The notes: generated by a model from the letters alone, not told the origin. 64,000 nt of DNA from Notospermus geniculatus (GCA_002633025.1 NMRB01000073.1:276168-340167); one strand, 5' to 3'. Shown: positions 1 through 11,815, counted from the first letter of the stretch. Program-made: numbers and translations.

Positions 1-183
1 TTTTCCTTGTCAGATGGATAGCGCCTTCAGTTTTTGAAGGATCATTTTCATATTGCATAAAGGTGTGTACAACCAAAAATTCTAGGTCAAGTTCGATTTT
101 GGGTGTGATGCGATTCCTATTTTGGTAGATAGGGGGCGTTTTGTGAAAAACTTAAAAGGGCTATATTTTGATAATCGTTTGAG
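1..183. other. no recognised feature
   Basis: AT-rich sequence with no splice-flanked reading frame or repeat that I can match elsewhere in the window. Confidence 0.4.
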
Positions 184-427
184 CTATTGTATTGAACCTT
201 TGTATGTATTTACATCTAGGTTGTAGTGACTTCCTGACGAAGTATTGGTGAAATCTAATTCTTGACTTTGCCGCCAGGGGGCCAAAACCAAACTCGCAAA
301 ATCTGCTATGTATGCTTTGGTCACAGATATTGTCAAAGATGGCTTGTATGGGATTCTGATATGGCTTATGCTTTCCACCACTGTGCTAAAAAAGCCAAGC
401 GGGCACAGTGCCTTTGGCACTATTTTT
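184..427. repeat. interspersed repeat R1, copy 1
   Basis: Nearly identical to 26570-26813, starting at CTATTGTATTGAACC and ending at the T-run after GGCACTA. Its last 55 bases recur at 52674-52730, so this is a dispersed family with a fixed 3' end. The segment around 270-300 (CCAGGGGGCCAAAACC) resembles the core of the larger interspersed family seen at 14544 and 48657, so R1 is probably a relative. Short frames in it are repeat sequence, not genes. Confidence 0.85.
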
Positions 428-759
428 AAAATCAATTCGGAAGTACGATTCTACACAAAAAGGAATTTTATTAATCTGACGGTGCAATTTCACTGATGTG
501 TTAAAAATGCCACTGAGGAATGAGACTGGTGGCACTAGTGACACACAGTGGTAAAATGGTGAACTAACTCTTCTGCACAGCTGAAGCAATGTTAGAACAG
601 TGACTTGTCAATTGCTCCAAAACAAAGGATCAAGTAAATTGTTCCAATTATTGAAGGTGTAAATTTGGTTCAGTTGTAATCAGTTATAGGCGTAATTATT
701 GCTGTCGATGTAGTCAAACTATTCCTCTTGTGGACCATTTACTTTGCTTCTAAGATGGA
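428..759. other. no recognised feature
   Basis: Non-repetitive AT-rich sequence; nothing seen that supports a gene or element. Confidence 0.4.
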
Positions 760-927
760 GAATTCTCTGTTCAGATTATTCCATCTTTTATTGATTGTTG
801 GGAAAATGTACTATTCAGAGGCAATATTTGAAGATGTACTGTTCATAGATATTCTCATTTCATGCTTTCCCATACCAAGTCTTGAAAAGGGATGGAAAAT
901 TTGGAAATGTATTGTTCATTGGCAGTA

Positions 928-1424
928 CTGCCCAACTTTGGCAAAAGGAAGTAAGTCACATTTTGTCGAAAAATGAGTTAACCCCATAGAGGGTGTCAGG
1001 GAGGTACGTTACATGTTTTAATATAATAGCTATATCAGATTCTTATCAGTTAGGAAGATACAGACAATTACAGGTTTGGCCAAAGGAAGTAAGTCACATC
1101 AAAAAAACAAATTAATATGGCAAAAGGAAGTAAGTGCTCCAATTACGTCATTTTGCCATATTATTTGTCTGTAAAATCAACCGGTTTTACGTCACCAAAT
1201 GCAAAATAGAGTGGGACAAAAGGAAGTAAGTGACATTGTAAAAATTGGCCGAATATGGTAAGATAATGCTTCGAACCCACGAAAATCCTGAATTAGACGG
1301 TATGTAACTCACAGTAGGACAAGGCCCTAGCATTTTTTTGCCCAGGATGATGAAATTACACTTTTTGCTCATTTTCTCAAAAAGTTGAAAATGCCACTTA
1401 CTTCCTTTTGCCAAAGTTGGGCAG
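928..1424. mobile_element. MITE with 29-bp perfect terminal inverted repeats
   Basis: The left end CTGCCCAACTTTGGCAAAAG (928) continuing to 956 is exactly the reverse complement of 1396-1424. The phrase GGCAAAAGGAAGTAAGT is repeated internally near 1080, 1120 and 1210. It is flanked by AGTA on both sides, which may be the target-site duplication. No transposase is present, so it is non-autonomous. Confidence 0.8.
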
Positions 1425-1596
1425 AGTAGGCCTAAGGCCTAGGCCTAATTCTTGAAATTCCATAGTGGGAAAATTTGGAAATGTATTGTCATAGGCAGTA
1501 GGCATAATTTTATGCTTTATCTAGTCACTTCCTCTTGAAATAGTCAAGGGATGTACTCAATTTCATCAGCAGTAAGCCAAGTGCTTTCCAGGGGTG

Positions 1597-1820
1597 TCGG
1601 GGTGGCGCAGTGGAAACATCGGCGCCTGCCACCACTGAGGTCACCGGTTCGATCCCCGGTCGTGCAAGTGGCTTTATGTGGTAAGAGAGGGCGATCTCTC
1701 CTCGACATCGTAGGTTTTCTCCGGGGGCTCCGGTTTCCTCCTACATATCATTAATATCGCCCAATATTGTTTCATGAGTAGCTATAATGCCCTAAGTGGG
1801 CGCTTGCACTCCTGAGATAA
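1597..1820 (+). mobile_element. tRNA-derived SINE
   Basis: The head is tRNA-like: an A-box (TGGCGCAGTGG, 1603-1613) and a B-box (GGTTCGATCCC, 1646-1656) at the spacing of an internal Pol III promoter. They are followed by a non-tRNA body containing CTCCGGTTTCCTCCT. It is not a functional tRNA because the acceptor and anticodon arms do not close. A more diverged copy lies at 46010-46215. It is inserted in the degenerate array. Confidence 0.75.
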
Positions 1821-2010
1821 TATTTTTAAATGCTTTCTTGTGTCAATTCTTGAAAAATTCGGAAATGTACTGTTCATAGGTAGTTGGCCAAATTTAGTGG
1901 CCAGTATTGTGCCTTCTAGTGTCACTTGTTGAAACTTCCACAAGGGAAATGTACTGCCTCACATTATGCTTTCAATGTGTCCTTTCCTGAAATTCCAAGA
2001 TGGGGTAATT

Positions 2011-3027
2011 TGAAAAAAAATACCTTGATGAAAAACTGATGAAAACAATGCCGGATCGGATTTCGTTTCATTAAAATGAATACCGAACTAATATTCCGAA
2101 CGATTTTTTCGTAATTCACGAACATTGTGCAATATTGCATTTCTGCCAATCCAGGTAGATTCCCACTCAAGCATATTGTAATGAATTGAAATCTTCCAGT
2201 GGAAAATATTCTAAGATATTCTCTTGTATTACATGATTGATCTCGAATGATTTTGACTGTTGTCGATAAAATTTCATATCCGATGATGGATGGGATTGGC
2301 TTGTGCGCGAACTCCGCCGGTGCAGAACATGTTTTATCTTCCCCTTGTTCATCAACCCCCGTACCACATCAGCATTGCCATCACCTCCCGTAATAATTAA
2401 CTGGTATCTGTTCATTTCCAAGGACTATCTTCTAGTGAACAACATGATGATACCATTATGCGTTTATGGTCCCTCTATGGCCATTGGTTACAGACTGATA
2501 AGCCTGAATCTAATGATGCCATCATGCTACTACTCTCGTTTAAAAAGGGCAGGGAATTTCGGCAAATTACAGACGCAAACCAAATTACAAATATGGATCA
2601 TTTGTGCTCGGTGCGCTACCTGAGGAATCGGCCATGATCACTTGATTTTCGGGCCCATCATCGTGTCATTAGTTCCTGGTTTTATTGCCTGATTCGTTAG
2701 TGATATATGGGACTTGAGAAAGTGGGGAGAACGGTACCTTGTTTCGAATCCTGAGCGGGAGATATTAAAAGCAACGTTGAGGGAATCAGGGAATCGGGAG
2801 AAACGGTTATGGGGGATCTAACTATTATGATGGGTATGAGGCATGGGGAGAGAATGGCTGGTAATCATCTCGAACCAAATAGACGTCGTCATCAGGATGT
2901 TGTTAGAAAACAAGGAGATTGTGGAGAGGGCTATAAACGTAATAAGGAATGAAAGGGGACTTATACCTTGAGGATTGTCTACATGAATATTCTGTGGTGT
3001 AGTAAAGGGGTGAGGTTCACAAGTACT
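2011..3027. other. unique sequence, no gene seen
   Basis: No recognisable element or exon. The short frames at 2167-2623 show no protein-family signature. Confidence 0.4.
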
Positions 3028-3279
3028 AAGTCTGAGAAGCAGCTTTGAAGCATTAGGTTTTAGATTCACACAAGTTTAAAGTTTGAGAAGCAGCTTTGAA
3101 GCATTAGCTTTTAGATTCACACGATTTCAAAGTCTGAGAAGCAGCTTTGAAGCATTAGTTTTTACATTCACACAATTTCAAAGTCTGAGAAGCAGCTTTG
3201 AAACATTAGATTTTAGATTCACACAAGTTCAAAGTCTGAGAAGCAGCTTTGAAGCATTAGCTTTTAGATTCACACAGGC
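3028..3279. repeat. 51-bp tandem repeat, about 5 units
   Basis: Five consecutive units start AAGTCTGAGAAGCAGCTTTG and end near CACACAAGTTCA. The units differ by a few substitutions. The period is a multiple of three, which keeps a frame open and makes a spurious repetitive peptide. Confidence 0.9.
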
Positions 3280-3543
3280 ATCCCCAAACCTTTTCACTGA
3301 CTCTCCTCTTAAGGATGATAAAAAATGTCCTGAAGTCTCCTTAACAACCGTCATACATTGCTGAGGTAGGATAGGTGTATGTGCATCAAACATACCTCCT
3401 TTTGTGAGGTGCTTTTCTGATGCAATGCATCATTCCTGCACCAGGTATAGTTCTGTATATTATGTTATGCACATTTCATGCATCAAGTGCATCAAACATG
3501 CTACATTTTGGAAGGAAGCTCAGTTTGGGTTACCTAACATGCC

Positions 3544-3674
3544 TAAGGCTTCCTTTACATACATGTAGAAGTACGAAAATGGCAGTTAACAATGGCTTCA
3601 TGGTCGTGAATCCATTTGGAGCCTTTGTTAACTGGCGTTTTCGAATACCGTACTTCTATGTGAAGAAAGCCTTA
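3544..3674. mobile_element. short foldback element (MITE)
   Basis: TAAGGCTTCCTTTACATACA at the left pairs imperfectly with GTGAAGAAAGCCTTA at the right. The inner arms (AGTTAACAA / TTGTTAACT) also pair. The hairpin is about 130 bp with no coding capacity. Confidence 0.65.
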
Positions 3675-4540
3675 CTCTCACCAAATGGCATTGAACATTT
3701 TATAAACATGTAGGAAATAAGACTTAAAGGTTGCTATTAAAACTTAGGCTTGAAAAATCTTTTCAAAAGTTGAGTTGCTTGCTGTTGATGGGTTTCAGAC
3801 ATTAGTTATGTTTGATGAGGGATGATCCTTGAAAGTTCATTGCTAAGTGGCTCAGAGCTTTGAATACCAATTGATATTTTACAAGTAAGAAGTTTATCAG
3901 GACATCGGTTGCATTTACCATTGCTTTTAATGAGCATCATCGATCATTCGGAGACAGGGAGGGATCTTACAAAGGGTCACTTAAGCCTTGAGAATCTGAT
4001 ATAAGGGGATTAAAGGATTTTGAAGTCAAAGCAGAAATGCTGTTGGCTAAAATTGTGGTTCGTTTTGTGATCGCTGTAACCGAAGGGAGATGCTCGCGTG
4101 CGATGCTGGGAAGTTGAATGTCCCTTTGGGTGAGTAATGACTGATGAGTCTTTTGGGGATGGTGCATGACGTTGTCCACTGTTCTTTCGATTATGCTCCA
4201 CCTACAAATTGTAATTTCATTGATTCTTCATGTGTTGTTAAATGGGTTTTCCATGCCTGTCGATTTCTCCGAGTGTGGAGAAGGGTGTCGTGTGTCAGGA
4301 TTGATAATGGCTGCCCTTTATCACACAACTGCTGGGGATTACTTGAGGGTGCCATATACTACTGGCTGAACTTGGGCCCTTTTGCAAGATATGTCACAAT
4401 CTACTAGAGGTGGGACACGTACCTTAAAAAAATATGTCACAATCTACTTGAGGTCACAATCTACCTCTTTGGTGGCATGGATGTTCATGATTGTACCACC
4501 CAACCATGCCAACCACCCAGAGTTCCTGAGCTAAAATGAC
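3675..4540. other. no recognised gene
   Basis: Mostly unique. A short phrase ATGTCACAATCTACT is repeated near 4391, 4432 and 4455. Nothing else supported. Confidence 0.4.
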
Positions 4541-4546
4541 CAACTA

Positions 4547-4811
4547 CAGTGTGTTGCACAAATGACCTACCTTTATCTGCATACCTTCCGTGTTCGTAAC
4601 GCGGAAGGTACGCTTCAGTTCATTGTGTATGGTATGGGTGCGTCCGCGTCTCTTCTGCGTGACGTCTGCGCACCACAGGCGAATGACGTTACGTCTTCAC
4701 TGCGTGCCTCCCACGGTGGTGCGTGACGTCTGCAGAAGATACGAGGACGGACGCGCATGACGTTGCATGTGGTATGTGGTGTGGAAGGTAGGTCAATTTT
4801 GCAACGTACTG
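4547..4811. mobile_element. MITE family A (CAGT...ACTG, TA target)
   Basis: It starts CAGTGTGTTGCACAAATGAC and ends with the complementary ...GCAACGTACTG, flanked by TA on each side. The interior is CpG-rich and made of short recurring words (GCGGAAGGTAC, TGCGTGACGT). Other copies: 52246-52490 and 53335-53633. The TA duplication suggests a Tc1/mariner-like mobiliser; that assignment is inferred. Confidence 0.8.
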
Positions 4812-4832
4812 TAGCCCTATCTGGCCCACAGT

Positions 4833-4979
4833 GGGCCGTATGCGCCAAACGAAGATTATCTTGAACTCAGGTTGAGCCACAGCTTTTCAATTGTTCAGGT
4901 TTGCCAGGGCATGATGTGACAATGGAAAAGTTGTGGCTCAACCTGAGTTCAAGATAATCTTCGTTTGTGCATACGGCCC
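4833..4979. mobile_element. MITE family C (GGGCCGTATGC foldback)
   Basis: Almost perfect hairpin: GGGCCGTATGC...AACTCAGGTTGAGCCACA pairs with the right half ending GCATACGGCCC. A second copy is at 46975-47111, where it sits inside another foldback element. Confidence 0.8.
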
Positions 4980-5686
4980 TAAGAATTTTTGCTATTTTCT
5001 GCAAGAGCCTTTTGTAAATGTTCCATCCATGCGTTCACTTCAGGCTGCACATGAATTTCTGCAATTTAAATCTCTTCCCTACCAGACGGTTCAAATGAGT
5101 TTGGTTTTGGGCTAGACGGTCCAAATTAATTGAGTTTTGACTTAAAGATTTGCATTACCTAAATTACATTTCGCCCGAGATTGGTTTTTTGTCTGAAGAG
5201 GCACAGCATCTGTAATTTGGTATCGGATCATTTGAGCACTTGAGCAGCGTGGATGCAATTCAGAGGCAAAAATGCAAACTTTGCTGTTATTGTTGGTTAT
5301 ATCTGTCCAAGTATTGAACTGAAACTTGTCCAGTAAGTCCTCAAACTGTATATGATTGCTCACAAAATATATATTTTCGCCTTGAGTCAATGGTACTTGG
5401 GATTTCTATCTGCATTCGTACGCGTAATTATCCTCGATGTAACACCGAATACATACATGTACCGTGGTTAATATCAATCTCGGCTTTTTCAATAGGCACT
5501 CGTAAACCTTGAGCGTTGGTAAATTTCGTCATTGGATGTTGATGTAGATGCTGCGGATGTTGGGAGAGCACGGCGGTGCACTGGTTGAGCATCGTTTGAT
5601 TTGTGGCCGAGTCGCCACTGTATTCTGAACTAGTCTGAAAAGATCAAGTGAAACAGTGAATGAGCTGCGAAGATGAAGACTAAAGC
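4980..5686. other. no recognised feature
   Basis: Unique sequence; no exon or element supported. Confidence 0.4.
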
Positions 5687-5955
5687 CCCTTTCACACCGG
5701 TCCTGCGTAGATTTGCCTAGTGCGGCGTACCGACTATGCCGAGCGTACGCTGCCCTACGCTGGCCTGACATGGCAATACGCCGAGGGACGCAAAGGGGTA
5801 CGCGAGATGGACACAAACGTACTTTCGGCGTAGTGTGCTGGACACAGCAAGTACTGTACACAGTTTTTACGCAACGTCTACGAACACTATCCTACTGTAC
5901 GCCTTGCATATGCAATAGTACGCTACCCTACGATAGTCCAACGAAAAAGGATGCA
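5687..5955. repeat. CpG-rich word-repeat element, probably truncated MITE
   Basis: It begins with CCCCTTTCACACCGG, the kind of end seen in foldback elements. It is filled with variants of CCTACGC / GCGTACG in both orientations (for example near 5703, 5745, 5830, 5895, 5925). I do not see a matching right end, so it may be truncated or diverged. Confidence 0.45.
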
Positions 5956-6685
5956 AGGGATATTCAGATCCTTGGGAATTTTGTGGTCAACATTTAGTCC
6001 ATGCTGACTTGTCAGTTAACGATACGTTTTCAGATATGCTGTTTTATCCAGATAGAATGTTATTATATGTATTTGGACTGCTAATCTTCAGTTTGCAATG
6101 TACAAATATTTTTGCCTTCTTGTTTACTTTTCTACCAATGAAACGAACAGCTGCTGTTGTCCTTATAGCGAAACGCATCTATTTGGAGAAAATTACCGAA
6201 AAAATGTCTACCGGTATCTGCTCATGTTGAATGCTGTGAATTACGTACACGGAGAATTTTAGTGCGTCATCTGAATTCTTTCACCAACGTAGGCATTTAT
6301 TTGATATTCACCTGTTCATGTCTCAGATATTAGCCCACTATCGTGATAAGGTTGCCATTTCTTAATTAAATAATCAAGACTAATTAGGATTTCCTTCTGC
6401 GTGACCTCATTCACACCTTAAAATAGTTCTGAGAAACTTTCTCAGCGGCCAATTGTTTCTACAGGGTGGCCCAATAAAAGTGTCTGTGGAAAAAAGAGTG
6501 GAACTGTTATTTTGACACATCACTCTTGATCAGGTCAGAAATACTTACGCTTGGTATCACGACTGTGAGCAATTCAATGGAGTAGTATTATCGGTTTGAA
6601 GTTCTTCGGGAAATTCTGCCAGGACGAGATGATCCAATTCCCCTATTCACCCATTTCTTTAAAAAGTCAACTGCAAAAATCTTGC
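5956..6685. other. no recognised gene
   Basis: Unique AT-rich sequence; no splice-supported frame seen. Confidence 0.4.
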
Positions 6686-6996
6686 ATCTTGGTTTTTGCC
6701 AAGTATACAACATCATGGTTGTTGCCAAGTGGACAACATCTTGGTTTTTGCCAAGTGGACAACATCTTGGTTGTTGCCAAGTGGACAACATCTTGGTTTT
6801 TGTCAGGTGGACAACATCTTGGTTTTTGCCAGGTGAACAACATCATGCTTGTTGCCAAGTGGACAACATCATGGTTGTTGCCAGGTGGACAACATGGTTG
6901 TTGCCAAGTGGACAACATCTTGATTTTTGCCAAGTGGACAACATCATGGTTGTTGCCAAGTGGACAACATCATGGTTGTTGCCAATTGGGCACATG
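6686..6996. repeat. 26-bp minisatellite, about 12 units
   Basis: Unit approximates TTGCCAAGTGGACAACATCA plus TGGTTG. GGACAAC recurs at 6731, 6757, 6783, 6809, 6861, 6887, 6910, 6936 and 6962, so the period is 26 with one 23-bp unit. Open frames on both strands are by-products of the repetition. A variant of the last unit and its flank (CACATGGCRTTCAACS) recurs at about 7190. Confidence 0.9.
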
Positions 6997-7084
6997 GCAT
7001 TCAACCTTGCCATGGAACGGGAAGATGGTATTACAGACAATTTCTTTAAAAAGAACGATAAATAAAAAGGCAATTTCCAGAGTG

Positions 7085-7126
7085 TTTGCGAATTTTCGAC
7101 CCCAACCAGGGTCTTCATCAGGCTGG
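7085..7126. mobile_element. fragment of GGGTCTTC foldback family
   Basis: AATTTTCGACCCCAACCAGG and the following GTCTTCATCAGGC match the arms of the foldback elements at 34174-34527 and 43242-43430. Only one arm is present here. Confidence 0.5.
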
Positions 7127-7924
7127 AACTTTACAATCCGAAACTCTAGAACTCTTTAAAAAGAACAGTAAAAATCTGTTGCGAAGTGGACACATGGCGT
7201 TCAACGACCCTGTCACTAAATCTAAGATAAAATGCAAATCCAGATCAAACCAAATTTAAGTTAGTGAAATTAAAGGCGCCTTTCTTTCACATCTTTAATT
7301 GGGAAAGCCATTTTTATGTTCGATCAGTTTCTGGTTCAATTTGAGATTAGCCTCTTTATTTGATTGCTTTTGGGCGAATCTTGTTACAATTGCTGTTGAG
7401 AATTTGGATCTGTTTTGAAGTTTTTTACGCTTATCTCAGACATTGAGCCACGGGTTGACGGAATCTCACCATTTTCGTCAGCATTTGCCGGGTACCTAAA
7501 TTATTTTGTCAAATCCTAATCCATTCTGTGGAGATTTGCTCACGGTTTTGCATAACCATCCAATTTTAATGACCTCGTGCGAATCTAGATGAAATATACA
7601 TTAGGTAGATTTCAAATTAGCTCCGCTGAAATTGGCAAGCCTGGGGGTTGGATGACATGATAGTTAGGCTGTACCCATTATGATCTTAATGCATCGTGAT
7701 CAGCAAGGTTGTAAGATTGACAGCTCGTAAATTAACAATGAAATGTGATGAGATAGGGATGGGGAAAATTAAGGTGCAAAAATGGTCCGGGTTAATACAT
7801 TTGGCCTTGCTATTGGTGTTAAAAGTAATGTTAATTTTGCCTCTGTCATCTGCTGTAGGGACTTGTCAATATTTTGTTTGGTTGGATGAGGTGATGTCAT
7901 CATGTGTACCTCACATGTCTGAGG
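7127..7924. other. no recognised gene
   Basis: Unique AT-rich sequence. AGATTGACAG near 7713 is one base from the PBX-MEIS composite motif; a single site has no weight alone. Confidence 0.35.
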
Positions 7925-7993
7925 CGAGTGACTTAAACTTGGTACATATGTACCCCTAGGGCAGATGTCTTTTTCCTTTTGAGGCTAGTTAAC
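7925..7993 (+). repeat. core fragment of interspersed family R2, left part
   Basis: TTGGTACATATGTACCCCTA and its flanks match the conserved core of R2 (14640, 15580, 48745). It is split by the piggyBac-like insertion that follows and resumes at about 8502 with ACTTGGTACACATGCAACTT. Confidence 0.55.
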
Positions 7994-7997
7994 TTAA

Positions 7998-8497
7998 CCC
8001 TTAGAGTGCCGCCGGCGTATGTGTATGTCATGGAAATTACGAATCCACAGGCCGCCGGCGTTTGGGAACGTCCTAGTCTCGCACAGCCATCATCATTGCA
8101 CCACTGCCATCTATCGAAGTTTAGTGAAACTAAATATCCTTGAAACCTGTTCTTGGTAAATTGGCGATACGAAAGCTGGATGTAACAGCAATTTTGATTG
8201 GATAATTGTCTGGCAGGTGTGTCTTTGAGGGAATGGAACGTTGGGAAACATATTGCCTCTATCAAGACATTTAAAAATGGGGTCATGCATCAGAAATAGT
8301 TCTTCTCTGCATGAAGTTTTGGATGAAATGCACAGTGATTCTGAATCTGATATCGTTCAAAGTGAATCTGAAGGTGGGCATAGTGAGGATGATGTGTGAT
8401 GCTAATTGAAAATCTGCTGAAAATTCTTGAATTTTCTAAGAAAATGGCCGGGCCAGGGGGATGCTGAAAGACCAAAAGGCAACCGGCATTCTAAGGG
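7998..8497 (+). mobile_element. non-autonomous piggyBac-like transposon, 500 bp
   Basis: The termini are CCCTTAGAGTGCCG and CGGCATTCTAAGGG, inverted repeats differing at one base. Each is directly flanked by TTAA (7994-7997 and 8498-8501), the hallmark target of piggyBac transposases. GCCGCCGGCG occurs twice near the left end (8009 and about 8052) as a subterminal repeat. The element is far too short for a full transposase but keeps what looks like its 5' coding start (see 8277-8399). It landed in a copy of repeat R2. Confidence 0.8.
8277..8399 (+). pseudogene. possible remnant of piggyBac transposase N-terminus
   Basis: Inside the piggyBac-like element an ATG at 8277 opens a 40-codon frame. 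Its second half is strikingly acidic and serine-rich: EVLDEMHSDSESDIVQSESE, then GGHSEDDV and a stop at 8397. PiggyBac-family transposases commonly begin with such an acidic, low-complexity stretch before the catalytic DDD core, so I read this as the retained 5' end of a deleted transposase. There is no catalytic domain, and less than 100 bp remains before the right terminus. The identification rests on position inside the element and composition, not on a conserved motif. It could be a chance frame. Confidence 0.4.
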
Positions 8498-8699
8498 TTA
8501 ACTTGGTACACATGCAACTTGACGGCGAGTGATGTTGAAGACCAAAATTGATCCAGTCTGATTATTTGTTTCGTCACTAGAGGGCCAGAACTAAACCTAA
8601 ACCTAATAGGCTGTTTTTCATTGAACTCCTTCTTAAGTTTTTTCTGAAAGCTGTGTTCTAAACCTCACAAAAAAAGAAAAGGTCACAAACCCATCTCAA

Positions 8700-9290
8700 A
8701 AAAATGTCAAGCTGTCTCCTGTTTTTGTCCTACAGTTGGTCTCCGCGGTCAGTGTTTGGTAAAATTGATGATGCCTTATTATTCATAGTACCACCCTTGT
8801 CTGTGACACATGGATTATCATCAGACAGTCAGTCATCTTTGATCATCGTGGTAGATAAGATACCAAGACGAGATACAGAGATATCATGTGATCAAACCCC
8901 ATTCCTTATGCATAAGTATCAGCTACTCCAAAGATATTCGCTCCGTTTCTCCATCAAATGTGGGTCCTCGCATCCATAATATGGCCAATTAACCATAACT
9001 GATGTCGGAGATGATAACTTATAAGGTTTTTCTGCAGGTATTTTTTTTGTAAGACCTGTCATACCTTTAATATTATACTCTTTGAAAATCTCTTATAATA
9101 AATAGTATCATTTACCATTGAGTTTCCACTAAGTCCCAAAGAATCACTAGACTGTTGCTTGCCGTAGGATTTGAGGGGAGGCAAACATCCAAAGCTTTGG
9201 GGAGGATGAGTATCAGTGACATCCTCCCATCAGGGGTTTGGTCTCGTTGCTCTTCGTACACTCGCACACAAAGCCCTGCTGAAATTGGGC
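8700..9290. other. no recognised gene
   Basis: Unique sequence leading into the minisatellite. TTTTTCTGCAGGTATTTTT at about 9030 resembles an acceptor followed by a weak donor; not supported as an exon. Confidence 0.35.
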
Positions 9291-9307
9291 CTCCCAGCTA
9301 AGCAGTT

Positions 9308-9976
9308 ACTAGAATGCTGGAGAGCTATGACTAGATAGACTGTTGGATCTCAGTGACTAGAATGCTGGAGATCTGTGACTAGATACCATTGGTGACTAGC
9401 TAGACTGTTGGATCTCAGTGAGTAGAATGCTGGATCTCAGTGACTAGCTAGACCGTTGGATCTCAGTGAATAGAACGCTGGAGATCAGCAACTAGCTAGA
9501 CTGTTGGATCTCAGTGACTAGAATGCTGGAGATCAGTGACTAGCTAGACTGTTGGATCTCAGTGACTAGAACGCTGGAGATCTGCGACTAGTTAGACTGT
9601 TGGATCTCAGTGACTAGAATGCTGGAGGTCTGTGAAATAGCTAGACTGTTGGATCACAGTGACTAGAATGCTGGAGATCTGTGACTAGTTAGACTGTTGG
9701 ATCTCAGTAACTAGAATGCTGGAGATCTGTGACTAACTAGACTGTTAGATCTCAGTGACTAGAATGATGGAGGTCGGTGACTAGCTAGACTGTTGGATCT
9801 CAGTGACTAGAATGATGGAGATCGGTGACTAGCTAGACTGTTGGATCTCAGTGAGTAGAATGCTAGAGATCAGTGACTTACTAGACTGTTGGATCTCAGT
9901 GAGTAGAATGTGGGAGATCTGTGGCTTACTAGACTACATTGGATCTCAGTTGGGCCTACTAGAATGCTGGAGATCT
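9308..9976. repeat. 48-bp minisatellite, about 14 units
   Basis: Unit approximates CTAGAATGCTGGAGATCTGT, then GACTAGCTAGACTGTTGG, then ATCTCAGTGA. Units vary by scattered substitutions. The word CTAGAATGCTG also seeds the array at 11603-11760, suggesting a shared origin. Confidence 0.92.
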
Positions 9977-11602
9977 GACAGCAAACTTTCGATAGAAAAT
10001 TGTCATGTGGAGCAGCGCCTTTAGACATCAGTGACGATAGAATGCTGTACGTCCAGTGCTGAAATGCCAGACCAAAGATACAGGACATCAGTTAGTAATG
10101 CCAATTGCCTGAGATCACAGGTCCCTGATGTACAAATTGAGTCCACTTTCCCCTTACCATTTCATGATCCTCAACTATGGACTGCTTCTTTTTCATTCCT
10201 CTGAAACCCTTCATTTATTGCCCATATAAAGAAATGGCCCAGTCAGTGTTTGGATTTTGCATACAAATCGTTTGCAATTTATTGCGGGCCATTTTGCGAC
10301 GAGCGCAAGTCAAGAAATTAGATCTTTCTTCGCAGTAAATGAGTTGGTTGCGCCATGCTGGGTGTTAGCTGGGATGATTGCGGAGATGTTCGTATGTATT
10401 ATGCCGCTGTCAGTTGCAGATTCGGTAATGACGGAAGGAACATAAACGGGATACCGCCATAAATCTGGCGTTCCTTCATCTGTGGACGCCGCACAACCAT
10501 AAGACAACTTTGTATGCACCTGACCCCCTGGAGAACATTATACCAACCAGTCGAGTAGTTTACTTAAAAAGGTTTTGAATTTTAGCATGCTGGACAAGTT
10601 CTCGGCTAGGGAGAAAAAAATTTACGACCGTCGTAGACTAGTGTCTATTCGGATACTAAGTATTTTCTCACATTGGTACTGAAGAAGTTGTGTGCAATCT
10701 CGAGCAGTGAAATCTCCACTTTTAATTTTATCGAATGTCCGCACATCAACGAGCTGTTTAGGTTGCGGCTAGTGGCAATTACCCACAACCACCTCAGCAC
10801 GTTGAAACCCGCATTTTCATGGATGATTTTCGACAGATGGAATAGAGTGTGAGTAACCATGGCAACCATAGAAATCGATCAATATACTTACTTATTGATA
10901 AGGCTTTTGAGAATGTTTTATACTAATATTAAATTTGGTTACCGTCCTCCAACCCCCTTCGATAAGTGGTGTCGGTTTTCTAAAGTCATATATCGTCCGG
11001 ATGGGGTAAGTAAATAGTTGAAATAACAGTCAAGTGGCGTGAGCGGTTGCCAGTCGCCAAACGCCACTTTTTAATTGCAATATATTTTGTTTTGAAAATT
11101 CTCGCAAGCCTCTAGTACGTCTCTGTCAATATCATCACGGAGTTATCACGGTCATCTTAAGTCTCTTCAACGCTCGCGGTGGCTCAGAACATGATGAAAA
11201 TCATCCTCAGTCTTCAGCCGCCACGGCGTAATTGTCCATCGTCCATACGATAATAGCCACCAAGTGGTCATCGCCCGTTATTACTCTCTAATTGCACATT
11301 TCATTCCATTTTTTCACGCAATATCCTGAACCGGAAAACTCGTGCGAAAAACTTCCCAGGAATATATGAAATAATTTGGTTGCAATTTTGTTTTTATGCG
11401 ACTGGTTTAATAGTCTCTTCTTGCTTTTGATCATACTTGATGTTTTTTTAAAGATCTCAAGTTCTACCACTTGATTCCTATTAGTACCCATCTTTAGTAT
11501 CGGTTAGATTGTTCTGGAGTACTTGACGTCTACAGTGGAATAAATCACTGCATGGATTACATGATATGTACACCAAGAATTAACCCTTTAAATCTGATTC
11601 AG
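9977..11602. other. unique sequence, no gene seen
   Basis: Over 1.6 kb with little repetition. I could not find exon-like structure. It is a candidate for intronic regulatory DNA simply because it is free of repeats; no motif evidence. Confidence 0.35.
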
Positions 11603-11760
11603 ACTGTCACTAGAACGCTGCAGGCCGTGTTCTAGATTGCTGGAGATAAGTTTCTAGAATGTCAAGAGTCTTGTCACTAGAATGCTGCAGGCCTTGTTCT
11701 ACATTACTGGAGATAAGTTTCTAGAATGTTAGAGTCTTGTCACTAGAATGATGGAAATCA
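11603..11760. repeat. about 75-bp tandem repeat, 2+ units
   Basis: TCACTAGAAYGCTGCAGGCC and the following GGAGATAAGTTTCTAGAATG occur twice, with a third partial unit. Confidence 0.8.
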
Positions 11761-11775
11761 CATTTCAAGAATGTG

Positions 11776-11815
11776 CAGGGCCGGATCCAGGATTGACAGA
11801 AAGGGGGCGTGGTGA
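11776..11815. mobile_element. one end of hAT-like MITE family H
   Basis: CAGGGCCGGATCCAGGATT matches the left terminus of the family seen whole at 30485-30639 and 54058-54212. No right end found before the satellite. Confidence 0.5.

Larger units (their letters stand above)
760..2010. repeat. degenerate tandem array, interrupted
   Basis: Diverged copies of a phrase like GGAAATGTAYTGTTCATAGG followed by TTATGCTTT...CTTGAAA occur near 805, 833, 900, 1470, 1860 and 1945. The array is old, with irregular unit length, and is split by the MITE at 928-1424 and the SINE near 1597-1820. Confidence 0.5.

Noticed and set aside
1599-1670. Functional tRNA gene
   Set aside because: Only the A- and B-boxes match; arms do not form a closed cloverleaf and a SINE body follows.
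3083-3364. Repetitive 93-codon frame
   Set aside because: The 51-bp tandem repeat has a period divisible by three, so absence of stops carries no coding signal.
6596-7159. Long frames with repeated KWTTSW/PSGQH-type peptides
   Set aside because: By-products of the 26-bp minisatellite on both strands and in several frames.
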